From CAZTHM01 sp041946825 (GTDB lineage Bacteria; Acidobacteriota; Terriglobia; UBA7540): DNA of 64,000 nt. This document shows, piece after piece, positions 24,742 to 32,752 of the stretch. Where the stretch lies: positions 1-64,000 of the forward strand of contig JBHGBD010000012.1 in the NCBI GenBank assembly GCA_041946825.1. Direction: 5' to 3'. Within the stretch, counting starts at the first letter, position 1, and every line of letters begins with the position of its first letter. The notes under the pieces are model-generated. The model was not told the origin of the DNA, made no database searches, and saw only the letters and a list, made by a program, of their open reading frames with translations. The translations under genes were made by a program, and so were the position numbers.

Positions 24742-25254
24742 CTAGGCGGAAACCTTGGCGGATTCTTCCGCCGCTTGCTCCTCCGCGGAGGTCCGGTCGG
24801 CGAGCTCCAGCACGAGCGCCTTCTCGTCGCACTGGAAATATTTCGGGCACTGCAGGCAGTCGCGCCAGACTTTGGTGGGAAAGCGCTCGCGCGGAACTTC
24901 TCGGAAGCCCAGCTTCTCGAAGAATCGGGTCGCGAGCGTCAACGCAAAGACCGTCTTCAAGCCGTAGCGCGCAGCCTCGTCCAGTATTTTCTCGCTCAAC
25001 GCGCGGCCCACGCCGCGGCTCGTAACTCCGGGCGCCACGCAGAGGGAGCGCAATTCCGCCAGCTCGGCGCTGTAAAACTTCAGCGCGCCGCAGCCCACCA
25101 CCTGGTCGTCTTCTTCGGCGACGGTGAATTCCCAGATGTTCTCGTAGAGCTCGACGAGCGGCCGCGGCAGCATGATGCGCTGCGCCGCGTAGTGGCTGAT
25201 CATCTGGAAGAGCGTGGGAACATCACGCAACTCGGCTTTTCGGATCGTTAGCAA
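24742..25254 (-). CDS. GNAT N-acetyltransferase, probable N-acetylglutamate synthase
   Basis: A 170-residue GNAT protein. The acetyl-CoA loop is RSLCVAPGVTSRGVGRALSE, with FFEKLGFREV near the end. A tail segment CLQCPKYFQCDE adds three cysteines seen in stand-alone N-acetylglutamate synthases of the ArgA-like type found in arginine operons. No argJ or classical argA is in the window, so this gene is the likely source of acetylglutamate for ArgB. It is last in argC-B-D-F, separated by a 74-bp gap containing a palindrome. Assignment rests on context plus family resemblance. Confidence 0.78.
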   Translation of the reverse strand: MLTIRKAELRDVPTLFQMISHYAAQRIMLPRPLVELYENIWEFTVAEEDDQVVGCGALKFYSAELAELRSLCVAPGVTSRGVGRALSEKILDEAARYGLKTVFALTLATRFFEKLGFREVPRERFPTKVWRDCLQCPKYFQCDEKALVLELADRTSAEEQAAEESAKVSA

Positions 25255-25274
25255 TTCGTCTCCTTCGCTGTTGC

Positions 25275-25327
25275 GGCGATGTCCTCATCGCCGTCCGTGG
25301 CGTCAGCGCGAGCACCGGCGCTACAGT
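25275..25327. repeat. Palindromic repeat between argF and the GNAT gene
   Basis: Hairpin GGCGATG-TCCT-CATCGCC (25275-25292) followed by a segment ending GGCGCTACAG (25318-25327). The ends resemble the 1962-2032 element and the second hemH insertion. Confidence 0.55.
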
Positions 25328-25328
25328 C

Positions 25329-26300
25329 TCACACCGCGCCGTTGCCATTCCGCATCAGCAGGATAAGCAGCGCTTTCTGCACGTGCAGCCGGTTTTCCGC
25401 CTGATCGTACACCACCGAGCGCGGCGAATCGATGACCGCGTCGGAAACTTCCTGGCCGCGGTGCGCCGGAAGACAGTGCATGAAGACGGCGGAAGGATCG
25501 GCCGCCGCCATCAAATCCTCGGTGACTCGGAACGGGGCGAAAACCTGCGCGCGCAGGTGCGCGGCGTATTCCTGGCCCATGCTCGCCCAAACGTCGGTGT
25601 AAACCGCGTTCACACCCGCCACGGCTTCGACCGGGTCGTTGAAGAGGTGAATCTTTGCGCCGCTTCTGCGGGCGATCGCTTTGGCTTCGTCGAGGATTTC
25701 CGCCTTGGGCTCGAAGCCCGGCGGCGTCGCGACGTTCACGGAAACTCCCAGCTTCGCGCCGGTCATCATCAACGAGTGGCAAACATTGTTGCCGTCGCCG
25801 ACGAATGCCAGCTTCAGTCCCTTCAGCCGCCCGAACTTTTCGCCGAAGGTGTAATAGTCGGCCAGCGCCTGGCAGGGGTGAAGCAGATCCGTCAGCGCGT
25901 TGATGACCGGGATCGAAGCGTGCTCCGCCAGCTCTTCGACGGAAGAATGCGCGTAGGTGCGCGCGACGATGCCATGCACCCAGCGCTCCAGGTTGCGCGC
26001 GATGTCCTTGATCGACTCGCGCTCGCCCAGGCGGGGCTTGGTGTGGTCGAGGTAAATCGCATAGCCGCCCATGCTCGTCATGCCGACTTCAAAGGTGACG
26101 CGGGTGCGCAACGATGGCTTCTCGAAGATCAGCGCCAGTTGCTTGCCTTCGAGCGCGCGGGCGAAAGCGCCGGGCGATGACTTGAGGCGCTCGGTGAGCT
26201 GGTAGATCAGCTCGATGTCGCGACGCGTGAGCGCGCTCTCAGCGATCAAATCGCGCACGCTCAAAGTTTCCTGCTTCTCCATCAATGCCACGGGCGTCAT
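25329..26300 (-). CDS. argF: Ornithine carbamoyltransferase
   Basis: It makes citrulline from ornithine and carbamoyl phosphate. The carbamoyl-phosphate loop is FEKPSLRTRVTFE (S-L-R-T-R variant), followed by HPCQALADYYT, FVGDGNNVCHS and the ornithine-site HCLPAHRG. The ATG at 26300 overlaps the argD stop (ATGA) and gives 323 residues, the family norm. Longer in-frame starts upstream lie inside argD and are rejected. Confidence 0.96.
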   Translation of the reverse strand: MTPVALMEKQETLSVRDLIAESALTRRDIELIYQLTERLKSSPGAFARALEGKQLALIFEKPSLRTRVTFEVGMTSMGGYAIYLDHTKPRLGERESIKDIARNLERWVHGIVARTYAHSSVEELAEHASIPVINALTDLLHPCQALADYYTFGEKFGRLKGLKLAFVGDGNNVCHSLMMTGAKLGVSVNVATPPGFEPKAEILDEAKAIARRSGAKIHLFNDPVEAVAGVNAVYTDVWASMGQEYAAHLRAQVFAPFRVTEDLMAAADPSAVFMHCLPAHRGQEVSDAVIDSPRSVVYDQAENRLHVQKALLILLMRNGNGAV

Positions 26301-27532
26301 GCAGTCACCCCTTTCTTCTCGTTCGTCGCGAGCGTCGCCAAGATCGGCCGTAAGGCCGCGATCAGTTCGTCCACGTGCCGTCGCTCGATAATGAGCGGTG
26401 GCAGAAAACGCAAAACCTTTTCCTGCGTGCAATTCATCAGAAAACCCGCTTCGAGCGCCTGGCGGACCACCGCTTTCCCCGGCACGGTCAGCTCCGCCGC
26501 CAGAATCAGTCCCTCGCCGCGGACTTCGCGAATAATGTCGAATTCCTTCTGAAGCGATTCGAGCTGGGCGCGGAAATATGCGCCGATTTCGCGGACGTGC
26601 TCGAGAAAGCCGGGGCGCTCCATAAGTTCCAAAACCTTCAGCGCGATACGGCATTGCAGCGGTCCGCCGCCGAACGTTGTGCCGTGCATCCCGGGCGAAA
26701 AAGCCTGGGCCACAGAGTCGCGCGCGATGATCGCCGCCAGCGGCAGCCCCGCCGCGAGCGGCTTGGCCACAACCACGGCGTCAGGCTTGAGGCCATATCT
26801 CTGATAAGCAAACCACCGGCCCGTACGCCCCAGGCCGCACTGGATTTCGTCGGCGATGAAGAGCGCGTCGTTCGCGCGGCAGAGTTCCTGCGCGGCCTTC
26901 AGGAAATCCTCGCGCAGTTCGACCACGCCGCCTTCGCCCTGGATCACTTCCAGGAGCACGGCGGCGACGCGCGGCGAAAAACTCTCGCGCAGATTCGCGA
27001 CGTCGTTCAGGCGCACAAATTTCACTCCGGCTACGAGCGGCTCAAAGGGCTTGCGGTATTTCTCCGGCCAGGTCGCTGACAGCGCGCCGAACGTGCGCCC
27101 GTGGAAGGAATTTTCCACGGCGAGGATCTCGAAGCGCTCAAAGGGCTCGGCGGGATGATTCTTTCGCGCGTAGGCGCGAGCCAGCTTGATCGCGCCCTCG
27201 ATGGCTTCGGTGCCGGTATTGGCGAAGAACGCACGCTCAAGCCCCGAGAAGCGTCCTAGTTTTTGCGCCAGCGGAGCCTGGAAGCGGTGATAGATCAGGT
27301 TCGAAACATGGAGGAGCGTTTCCGTTTCGTCGCGCAGCGCGCCAAGAATTTCCGGATGCGCGTAACCGAGCGAATTCACCGCCAAGCCACCGAGGAAATC
27401 GAGATACTTTTTCCCTTTGTCGTCGTGGAGATAGCAGCCTTCTCCGCCCACCGCCAGAATGGGCAAGCGGTCGTAGGTCGGAACCAGAACCGACTTTTCA
27501 AGTTGCGCGATTTGATCGAAGCCCATGCTCAC
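26297..27532 (-). CDS. argD: Acetylornithine aminotransferase
   Basis: A class III PLP enzyme converting N-acetylglutamate semialdehyde to acetylornithine. It has SNLIYHRFQAPLA, FFANTGTEAIEGAIKLAR, the PLP-contact LFIADEIQCGLGRTG and the Schiff-base lysine in VVVAKPLAAGLPLAA. Length is 411 residues from the GTG at 27532, which overlaps the argB stop; an ATG two codons in (27526) is equally plausible. Confidence 0.95.
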   Translation of the reverse strand: MSMGFDQIAQLEKSVLVPTYDRLPILAVGGEGCYLHDDKGKKYLDFLGGLAVNSLGYAHPEILGALRDETETLLHVSNLIYHRFQAPLAQKLGRFSGLERAFFANTGTEAIEGAIKLARAYARKNHPAEPFERFEILAVENSFHGRTFGALSATWPEKYRKPFEPLVAGVKFVRLNDVANLRESFSPRVAAVLLEVIQGEGGVVELREDFLKAAQELCRANDALFIADEIQCGLGRTGRWFAYQRYGLKPDAVVVAKPLAAGLPLAAIIARDSVAQAFSPGMHGTTFGGGPLQCRIALKVLELMERPGFLEHVREIGAYFRAQLESLQKEFDIIREVRGEGLILAAELTVPGKAVVRQALEAGFLMNCTQEKVLRFLPPLIIERRHVDELIAALRPILATLATNEKKGVTA

Positions 27533-28323
27533 TTCACGACCCGCGTCCCCACCGGCTCTTCCGAAGCGACAGCCCGCACGAGCCCGTTAACCGCAGCGGG
27601 CGAGAGAATGTCAATCTCGCCCACGTCATGCCGCAGCGTGCGCGCGCACGAACGCAGCTTCGGGATCATCCCGTCGCGGACGATTTGCTTCTGAATCAGC
27701 CTGCGAATCTCGCCCACCTTGACGACGGGCAGCAGGCGCTGCTCGGCGTCCCAAACGCCGCCTGACTCGGTGAGATAGAGCAGGCGGTCTGCCTTGAGTT
27801 CGGAGGCCAGCGCGGCAGCAAAATCGTCCGCGTTGACGTTGAAATACTCCCCGCCTGGGCCGAGCGCGAGACTCGCGACCACCGGAACCATCCCGCTCCG
27901 AAAGGCGACGTTCAGAATTGCCGGCGAGAACTTGTGGGGCCGCCCCACAAATCCCAGATCCTTCTTCTGACCGTTCGAGCGCGCGGCGAGCTTGCGAGCC
28001 CGTGCCAATTTCGCGTCGCCCCCGCAGATACCGAGAGCGCGTATCCCCTGCGCGTCGAGTTCCGCCACCCATTGCTTATTGACGATTCCCGCCAGCACCA
28101 TCAGCGCCACGTCGCGCGTGGCGCGATCCGTTACGCGCAGCCCCTGGTGAAACCGCGTGGGGATTCCGAGCTTTTGCAGAGTCTCCGTCAGTACCTTGCC
28201 GCCACCGTGAACGACCACGACTTTGTGGCCGGAGCGGCACAGCACAGCGATCTGACGAGCCACACTGCGGCGCACCTGCGCGTCTTCCTGGGCCTGGCCT
28301 CCGATCTTGACTACAATCGTCAT
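27529..28323 (-). CDS. argB: Acetylglutamate kinase
   Basis: It phosphorylates N-acetylglutamate. It has an amino-acid-kinase fold with VVKIGGQAQ, VVVHGGGKVLTE, the acetylglutamate/ATP region NVNADDFAAALA and DGMIPKL. Length is 264 residues. It overlaps both neighbours by 4 bases (argC stop/argB start at 28320-28323). An N-terminal helix linked to arginine feedback inhibition is not evident, so feedback control may be weak or act elsewhere. Confidence 0.95.
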   Translation of the reverse strand: MTIVVKIGGQAQEDAQVRRSVARQIAVLCRSGHKVVVVHGGGKVLTETLQKLGIPTRFHQGLRVTDRATRDVALMVLAGIVNKQWVAELDAQGIRALGICGGDAKLARARKLAARSNGQKKDLGFVGRPHKFSPAILNVAFRSGMVPVVASLALGPGGEYFNVNADDFAAALASELKADRLLYLTESGGVWDAEQRLLPVVKVGEIRRLIQKQIVRDGMIPKLRSCARTLRHDVGEIDILSPAAVNGLVRAVASEEPVGTRVVK

Positions 28324-29420
28324 AAGAGGCCCGTCGCTTCGGGAAGGTTGTACATCAGGTTCATGTTCTGGATGGCTTGGCCGGCCGCACCCTTGCCGAG
28401 GTTATCGAGAGCGGAAACCACGATCAGGCGACGCGATGCCGCATCGAGCGCGAACCCCAGGTCGGTGAAATTGGTTCCGGCAACCGCCTGAATCTCGGGC
28501 AATGCGCCGTGTTCGTAGACTCTGATCAATGACGAAGCCGCGTAGAACTCCCGGAACATTTCCTCGATCTCCGCCCCGTCGCGATTTTCGCGGAGACGAA
28601 CGTAAATGGTGCTCAAAATGCCTCGGTTCACAGGCAGCAGGTGCGGCGAAAACGTGAAACCTTCCTCACGAAGTCCCAGCGCTTGGAGCATTTCCGGCAC
28701 GTGGCGGTGCGTGAAGAGTCCGTAGGCGCGGCAATTCTCGTTGACCTCGACGTAGTGCAACTTCTCGCTCAGCCCGCGCCCCGCGCCGCTCGCTCCGGAC
28801 TTCGAATCGCAGACGATTCCCGCCGCCGTGTCCACCCAGCCGCTGCGCAGGAGGGGGGCCAGGGCGAGAATGATCGACGTGGCGTAGCAGCCAGGATTCG
28901 AGACCAGTCGCGCCGAGCGAATCTCTTCGGTGCTCAACTCCGTAACGCCGTAAACGGCCTCTTCGAGCGCGGCCGGGGCGAAGTGGCCGAATCCATACCA
29001 GCGCGGATAGGCGCTCGCGTCCTTCAGCCGAAAGGCGCCGCTCAGATCGATGACGCGCAGTCCGCGTTCGAGCAGTTCCGGAACGACCTCGTGCGAAGTC
29101 TCATGCGGCGTAGCTAGAAACACCACGTCCGTGGTCGACGTTGTGAGGGCTTCGAGGTTCAGCGGTTCGATGGCCAAGCGAATCTTGGCGCGCAAGGTCG
29201 GATGCGACTGCTCAACGGGCCGCTTCCCCTTACCGTCGCGGCCGGAAGACATCAAATGAGTGAGGCGGACATGGGGATGGCGCCCGAGGAGGGTAATCAA
29301 CTCGCGTCCGGCATAGCCGGTGGCTCCCGCCACCGCCGCGCGAACGGTCCCCTTGCGGCGGGTGCTCCCCGCCGATTTCGCCAAAACCTCCTCCTCCAGT
29401 GTCGCGTCCGTGGTTTCCAC
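28320..29420 (-). CDS. argC: N-acetyl-gamma-glutamyl-phosphate reductase
   Basis: It reduces acetylglutamyl phosphate to the semialdehyde with NADPH. The Rossmann motif is VAGATGYAGRELITLL and the catalytic Cys is in LVSNPGCYATSI, followed by SGASGAGRG and the His region SPHLLPVNRGI. The GTG at 29420 gives 366 residues, about 30 longer at the N-terminus than usual (VETTDATLEEEVLAKSAG...). It is first gene of the operon, 48 bases below the predicted transcription start. Confidence 0.94.
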   Translation of the reverse strand: METTDATLEEEVLAKSAGSTRRKGTVRAAVAGATGYAGRELITLLGRHPHVRLTHLMSSGRDGKGKRPVEQSHPTLRAKIRLAIEPLNLEALTTSTTDVVFLATPHETSHEVVPELLERGLRVIDLSGAFRLKDASAYPRWYGFGHFAPAALEEAVYGVTELSTEEIRSARLVSNPGCYATSIILALAPLLRSGWVDTAAGIVCDSKSGASGAGRGLSEKLHYVEVNENCRAYGLFTHRHVPEMLQALGLREEGFTFSPHLLPVNRGILSTIYVRLRENRDGAEIEEMFREFYAASSLIRVYEHGALPEIQAVAGTNFTDLGFALDAASRRLIVVSALDNLGKGAAGQAIQNMNLMYNLPEATGLL

Positions 29421-29439
29421 CCCAACCCGTCCTCTCGCG

Positions 29440-29472
29440 AGAATAATTATGCACGCGAGGTATAAATATGCT
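29440..29472 (-). promoter_or_regulatory. Two ARG-box-like palindromes (candidate ArgR operator)
   Basis: On the minus strand, TGCATAATTATTCT (29440-29453) and AGCATATTTATACC (29459-29472) resemble the ArgR half-sites TGAAT-wwww-ATTCA. By eye, 12 of 14 and about 9-10 of 14 positions fit, treating w as A or T. The centres are 19 bases apart and the pair covers the expected transcription start. ArgR pairs in E. coli are about 21 bases apart, so the geometry is close but not identical. No argR gene is in the window. Confidence 0.5.
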
Positions 29473-29474
29473 TT

Positions 29475-29504
29475 TTTATAGCGGATGAGCAGCCCGCCTG
29501 TCAA
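29475..29504 (-). promoter_or_regulatory. Promoter of the argCBDF-GNAT operon
   Basis: On the minus strand, -35 TTGACA (29499-29504) and -10 TATAAA (29475-29480) with an 18-base spacer; predicted start about 29468. Confidence 0.75.
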
Positions 29505-29645
29505 CAGAAAAATAAGCCGCCGGCGGCCTCGACGAAGAGCGCCGGGGCTCCGCCCGGCACAACGCCCGAACGGGCCACGCCGTCCAGTGGGAAGGTTGGC
29601 AATTCCGCCCGCGCGGAGATAGAATCGTGGCGGGAAACCTCCTCC

Positions 29646-30719
29646 ATGCCCGACACCAAAATCGACGCCTACACCAGTTCCGGCACGGCCGCGACCAGCC
29701 TGCGCATTATCGCCGCGGCGATCGTCTGCACGTGCATCTATTACGCCAGTTCGATCGTGATCACGCTGATCTGCTCGATCGGCGTTGCCTTCGTCCTTGA
29801 TCCGGGCGTGAAACTGATGGAGCGTTTTCGCCTGCCGCGCTGGCTCGCGGCACTGCTCATGGTGCTGCTGACGCTCTCGATTATTTACCTGGCGGGGTAC
29901 CTGGTTTATGACCGCGTGGTGGCCTTCATGGACGACCTGCCGAAATTCGCGGCGCGCATCAAGCAGATCGTCGCGCACATCCAGATCACCACCCGCAACA
30001 TCCAGCAGAGCACCTCGGGGATTCTTCCCTCCAGTGCCGATTCCAGCCTCCCCGCCGTCCGCCTGCAGCAGGAATCGCCCTGGGCGCAGTTCCTACTGCG
30101 CGGCATCGGGTCGCTCTACGCCCTCACGGTGACGGTGATGTTTATCCCCTTCCTGGTCTTCTTCATGCTCACCTCGAAGGACCGCATTTGGACGGCCACC
30201 CTCAACCTGTTCTCGCTGGAACGCCGCCAGCAGGCGGAAACGGTCCTGCACGGCATCAGCAAGATGGTCCGCGAGTATGTGCTGGGGAATCTCCTGGTGG
30301 CGCTGGTCTCCGCGGCGCTCATCACGCCGGTCTTCGCGGCGATCGAGCTGCGTTACGCCCTGCTGATGGGCCCGCTCGCCGCTTTCCTGAGCATGATCCC
30401 CTATATCGGCGTGGCGCTGGGGATGCTGCCGCCCATGCTCATTGCGCTCGTGCAATACGACCACATGGAACCTTTCCTCACGATTTCGTTGACAGTCGTC
30501 ATCGTCCATTTCGTGGCCGTCAACATCCTCACGCCCAAGCTGGTGGGGCATCGCGTCAAGCTCAACGCCCTCACCGTCACCATCGCCATGATGTTCTGGG
30601 GCTGGCTGTGGGGGGGGATCGGGCTGGTGCTGGCCGTGCCGCTCACCGCCGCGCTCAAGGCCGTTTGCGATAACGTCCGCCCGCTCAAACCCTACGGCGA
30701 GTGGATGGGCGAGGGGTGA
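29646..30719 (+). CDS. AI-2E family (PerM-type) membrane transporter
   Basis: A 357-residue integral membrane protein with about eight hydrophobic segments. It has the family features of an N-terminal pair (IIAAAIVCTCIYYASSIVIT and neighbour), a soluble loop, and the C-terminal block FLSMIPYIGVALGMLPP, VNILTPKLVGHRVKLNALTV and GIGLVLAVPLTAALKA. Members export AI-2 (TqsA) or act as cation/proton antiporters; the substrate here is unknown. The ATG at 29646 is suitable, though no strong ribosome site was noted. It is divergent from argC. Confidence 0.92.
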   Translation: MPDTKIDAYTSSGTAATSLRIIAAAIVCTCIYYASSIVITLICSIGVAFVLDPGVKLMERFRLPRWLAALLMVLLTLSIIYLAGYLVYDRVVAFMDDLPKFAARIKQIVAHIQITTRNIQQSTSGILPSSADSSLPAVRLQQESPWAQFLLRGIGSLYALTVTVMFIPFLVFFMLTSKDRIWTATLNLFSLERRQQAETVLHGISKMVREYVLGNLLVALVSAALITPVFAAIELRYALLMGPLAAFLSMIPYIGVALGMLPPMLIALVQYDHMEPFLTISLTVVIVHFVAVNILTPKLVGHRVKLNALTVTIAMMFWGWLWGGIGLVLAVPLTAALKAVCDNVRPLKPYGEWMGEG

Positions 30720-30750
30720 GGGCGTTCGCGGGAATCTCCGATACGCTTGA

Positions 30751-30779
30751 TTGACAGCCTTCCGCCGCACGACTACACT
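30751..30779 (+). promoter_or_regulatory. Promoter of the 30830 secreted protein
   Basis: -35 TTGACA (30751-30756), 17-base spacer, -10 TACACT (30774-30779), about 50 bases before an ATG with AAAAGGAGG. Confidence 0.7.
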
Positions 30780-30829
30780 TCCCCTCCGTCCGAAGCGCAC
30801 AAACCGCAGACAACCAAAAGGAGGCTTTT

Positions 30830-31708
30830 ATGGTGAGAGCGGCGTGTCTGACCATGGCGCTCGTCGTGTGGCTCGGCTGGGCGTCGACCGGAAGGGCGCA
30901 GGGAGATTACCTCGACATCCTGGTGGTGAAAGTGGACCCGGCAAAACGCGCGGCGCTGGATGCGGCAGCAAAGAAAATGACCGAGGCCTGCCGGCGCAAC
31001 CACGGCGATAACTGGATTGCGATGGAAACGGTGTATGGCGAACAGAACACCATTACCCTGGTCAGCACGCGGCGGACCTTCGCGGATATTGACAAGGGCT
31101 ACGAGCTTTTCTATGGGGCGATGAACCAGGCTTACGGCCCGGCGGGGACAGCGAAGATCCTTCAGGATTTTCCGGCAGCCACGAAGGGTTCGCGCGGAGA
31201 AATCCGCCGGCGACGCTGGGACTTGAGCGCCAACGTTCCGTCCGACCCTGCCGATTTGAACCGGCTAGTCGGCGATTCACGTCTGGTTCGCACCACCACG
31301 ATCCGCATCCGGCCCGGCCACGTGCTGCGCTTCGAAGAGCAGCTTCGCATCGCCAAGCAGGGGGTCGAGAGGGGAAGTGACAAACGGCCCATCCTCGTCT
31401 CGCAGTCGGTCGCCGGGGACGAAGGGACGGCGTTCTACATCAGCTGGCTGGCGAAAACCTGGAGCGATTTCGACAGCATGGCTGCCATTCCGCAGATCTT
31501 CGGCGCGGAGGGCTACCAGAAGTTTCTGGCGGTCTCCGCCGAGAGTGTGGAAGGCTCGCAGACGGTCATCAACCACTTTGTGCCGGAGATCAGCAATCCT
31601 CCCGAATCGGTGGTCTCCGCCTCGCCCGGTTTCTGGACACCCAAGCCGCTGGCTGTGAAAATCAAGGCGGCCGCGCCTAGCAAGCCCGAGGCGAAAGAGA
31701 AAAAGTAG
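30830..31708 (+). CDS. Secreted protein with two dimeric-alpha/beta-like repeats, function unknown
   Basis: A 292-residue protein with a clear signal peptide (LTMALVVWLGWASTGRAQG). After it, two units of about 90 residues look alike: YLDILVVKVDPAKRAALDAA...NHGDNWIAMETVYG...FADIDKGYELFYG and RTTTIRIRPGHVLRFEEQLR...PILVSQSVAG...WSDFDSMAAIPQIFG. The pattern (beta strand, long helix, beta pair, helix) suggests two ferredoxin-like ABM-type folds. No catalytic motif was found. The C-terminal tail is basic (SKPEAKEKK). Strong own promoter and ribosome site, so it is probably well expressed. Confidence 0.75.
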   Translation: MVRAACLTMALVVWLGWASTGRAQGDYLDILVVKVDPAKRAALDAAAKKMTEACRRNHGDNWIAMETVYGEQNTITLVSTRRTFADIDKGYELFYGAMNQAYGPAGTAKILQDFPAATKGSRGEIRRRRWDLSANVPSDPADLNRLVGDSRLVRTTTIRIRPGHVLRFEEQLRIAKQGVERGSDKRPILVSQSVAGDEGTAFYISWLAKTWSDFDSMAAIPQIFGAEGYQKFLAVSAESVEGSQTVINHFVPEISNPPESVVSASPGFWTPKPLAVKIKAAAPSKPEAKEKK

Positions 31709-31723
31709 GTTGAGATCGGACGA

Positions 31724-32344
31724 TCAAGGAAACTGCGACCGTAATTCGCCGACGCGCGCAGCGAGCGAAGGGGCGGATTGGAAAATGGAAATGCCGGCGA
31801 TCCCCACCGCGCCAGCCTCAAAACAGCGTTTGACCCGCTCGACGGTGATCCCGCCCAGAGCGAGGATCGGCAGCTCGACCCGCACCGCAACTTCGCGGAG
31901 TACCTCCAAGCCAAGTGGCGGGCCATAGGCGAGCTTGGATGGGGTCTCGAAGATCGGGCCCAGAAGGATGTAGTCAGCCTTCGCTCGCTCCGCCGCGAAA
32001 GCTTCTTCGAGCGAATGGCACGATACCCCTATCAGGAAGCCATCGGGCGCGTGTTGGCGCGCGATATGGGCGGGCAGCGAGTGCGTCCCCAGATGGACAC
32101 CTGCTGCACCGGCCGCCGCCGCCACATCAAGGCGGTCGTTGACGACCACGCGCGTAGAAGTTCCTGCCGTCGCGTGGACCGCATCATCAACCAGTTTCAA
32201 AAGGTCGCGTGTCGCGAGGTCCTTCTCGCGAATCTGGACGAGGTCCACACCCGCTCCGATGGCCTCGGCGATGACGGGCAGCAGTGGCCGCGGCGCGAGC
32301 GCGTGGCGATCGGTGATGTAGCAAGTGTTAAAAACCGGGGGCAT
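31724..32344 (-). CDS. thiE: Thiamine phosphate synthase (ThiE/TenI family)
   Basis: A 206-residue TIM barrel. It has LVQIREKD, VVVNDRLDVAAAAGAAGVHLG, the pyrophosphate-binding ADYILLGPIFETPSK and the terminal LGGITVERVKRCFEAGAVGIAGIS. ThiE joins HMP-PP and thiazole phosphate; TenI relatives are aromatases. The GPIFxTPSK loop and the intact NDR region favour ThiE but do not exclude TenI. No other thi gene or TPP riboswitch is near. Confidence 0.88.
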   Translation of the reverse strand: MPPVFNTCYITDRHALAPRPLLPVIAEAIGAGVDLVQIREKDLATRDLLKLVDDAVHATAGTSTRVVVNDRLDVAAAAGAAGVHLGTHSLPAHIARQHAPDGFLIGVSCHSLEEAFAAERAKADYILLGPIFETPSKLAYGPPLGLEVLREVAVRVELPILALGGITVERVKRCFEAGAVGIAGISIFQSAPSLAARVGELRSQFP

Positions 32345-32417
32345 GAAATCAGGCGATGATTGAAATCGAGTTTTGCGGAAGCGCTGCCGCGCGGTGACGG
32401 CTCACATGGCGACCCAC

Positions 32418-32675
32418 TCATCGCGCCGGACGCGTGCTGACCAATCCCAATTGCCGCCGCAGGCGCCACAATTCGTAGAACGCCAGCCACACGTCAGCGA
32501 GGCCCAGCCCCGAAACCGCCCCGCGCACGAAATAGTTGAGCGCAATGCTGGAAACCCACGGGTACTGGGCCACGAAGAAATTCCTTGTCCAGAGGGAGAG
32601 CCAGGGGAAAATGAAAAGAAAGACTCCCAACTCGAAACAGAAGAGAATATAGACGATGGTCAGGGCTCGGCTCAT
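32418..32675 (-). CDS. Small membrane protein, unknown function
   Basis: An 85-residue protein from the ATG at 32675, with two to three hydrophobic helices (LTIVYILFCFELGVFLFIFPW and a second around AVSGLGLADVWLAFY) and a basic end (LRRQLGLVSTRPAR). A longer in-frame start at 32756 begins on the stop of the TPR gene. No homologous family was recognised. It is likely co-transcribed with the upstream TPR gene on the minus strand. Confidence 0.65.
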   Translation of the reverse strand: MSRALTIVYILFCFELGVFLFIFPWLSLWTRNFFVAQYPWVSSIALNYFVRGAVSGLGLADVWLAFYELWRLRRQLGLVSTRPAR

Positions 32676-32752
32676 GCTCGGGACCGGCAGGTCGACCTCA
32701 GAACGGGCGGTGGGGTACCTAACAGTGTAGACCAGACATCCGACTTGGGTCT

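Noticed and set aside
32345..32417. TPP riboswitch before thiE
   Set aside because: Only about 70 bases are available and none of the conserved THI-element words is present.
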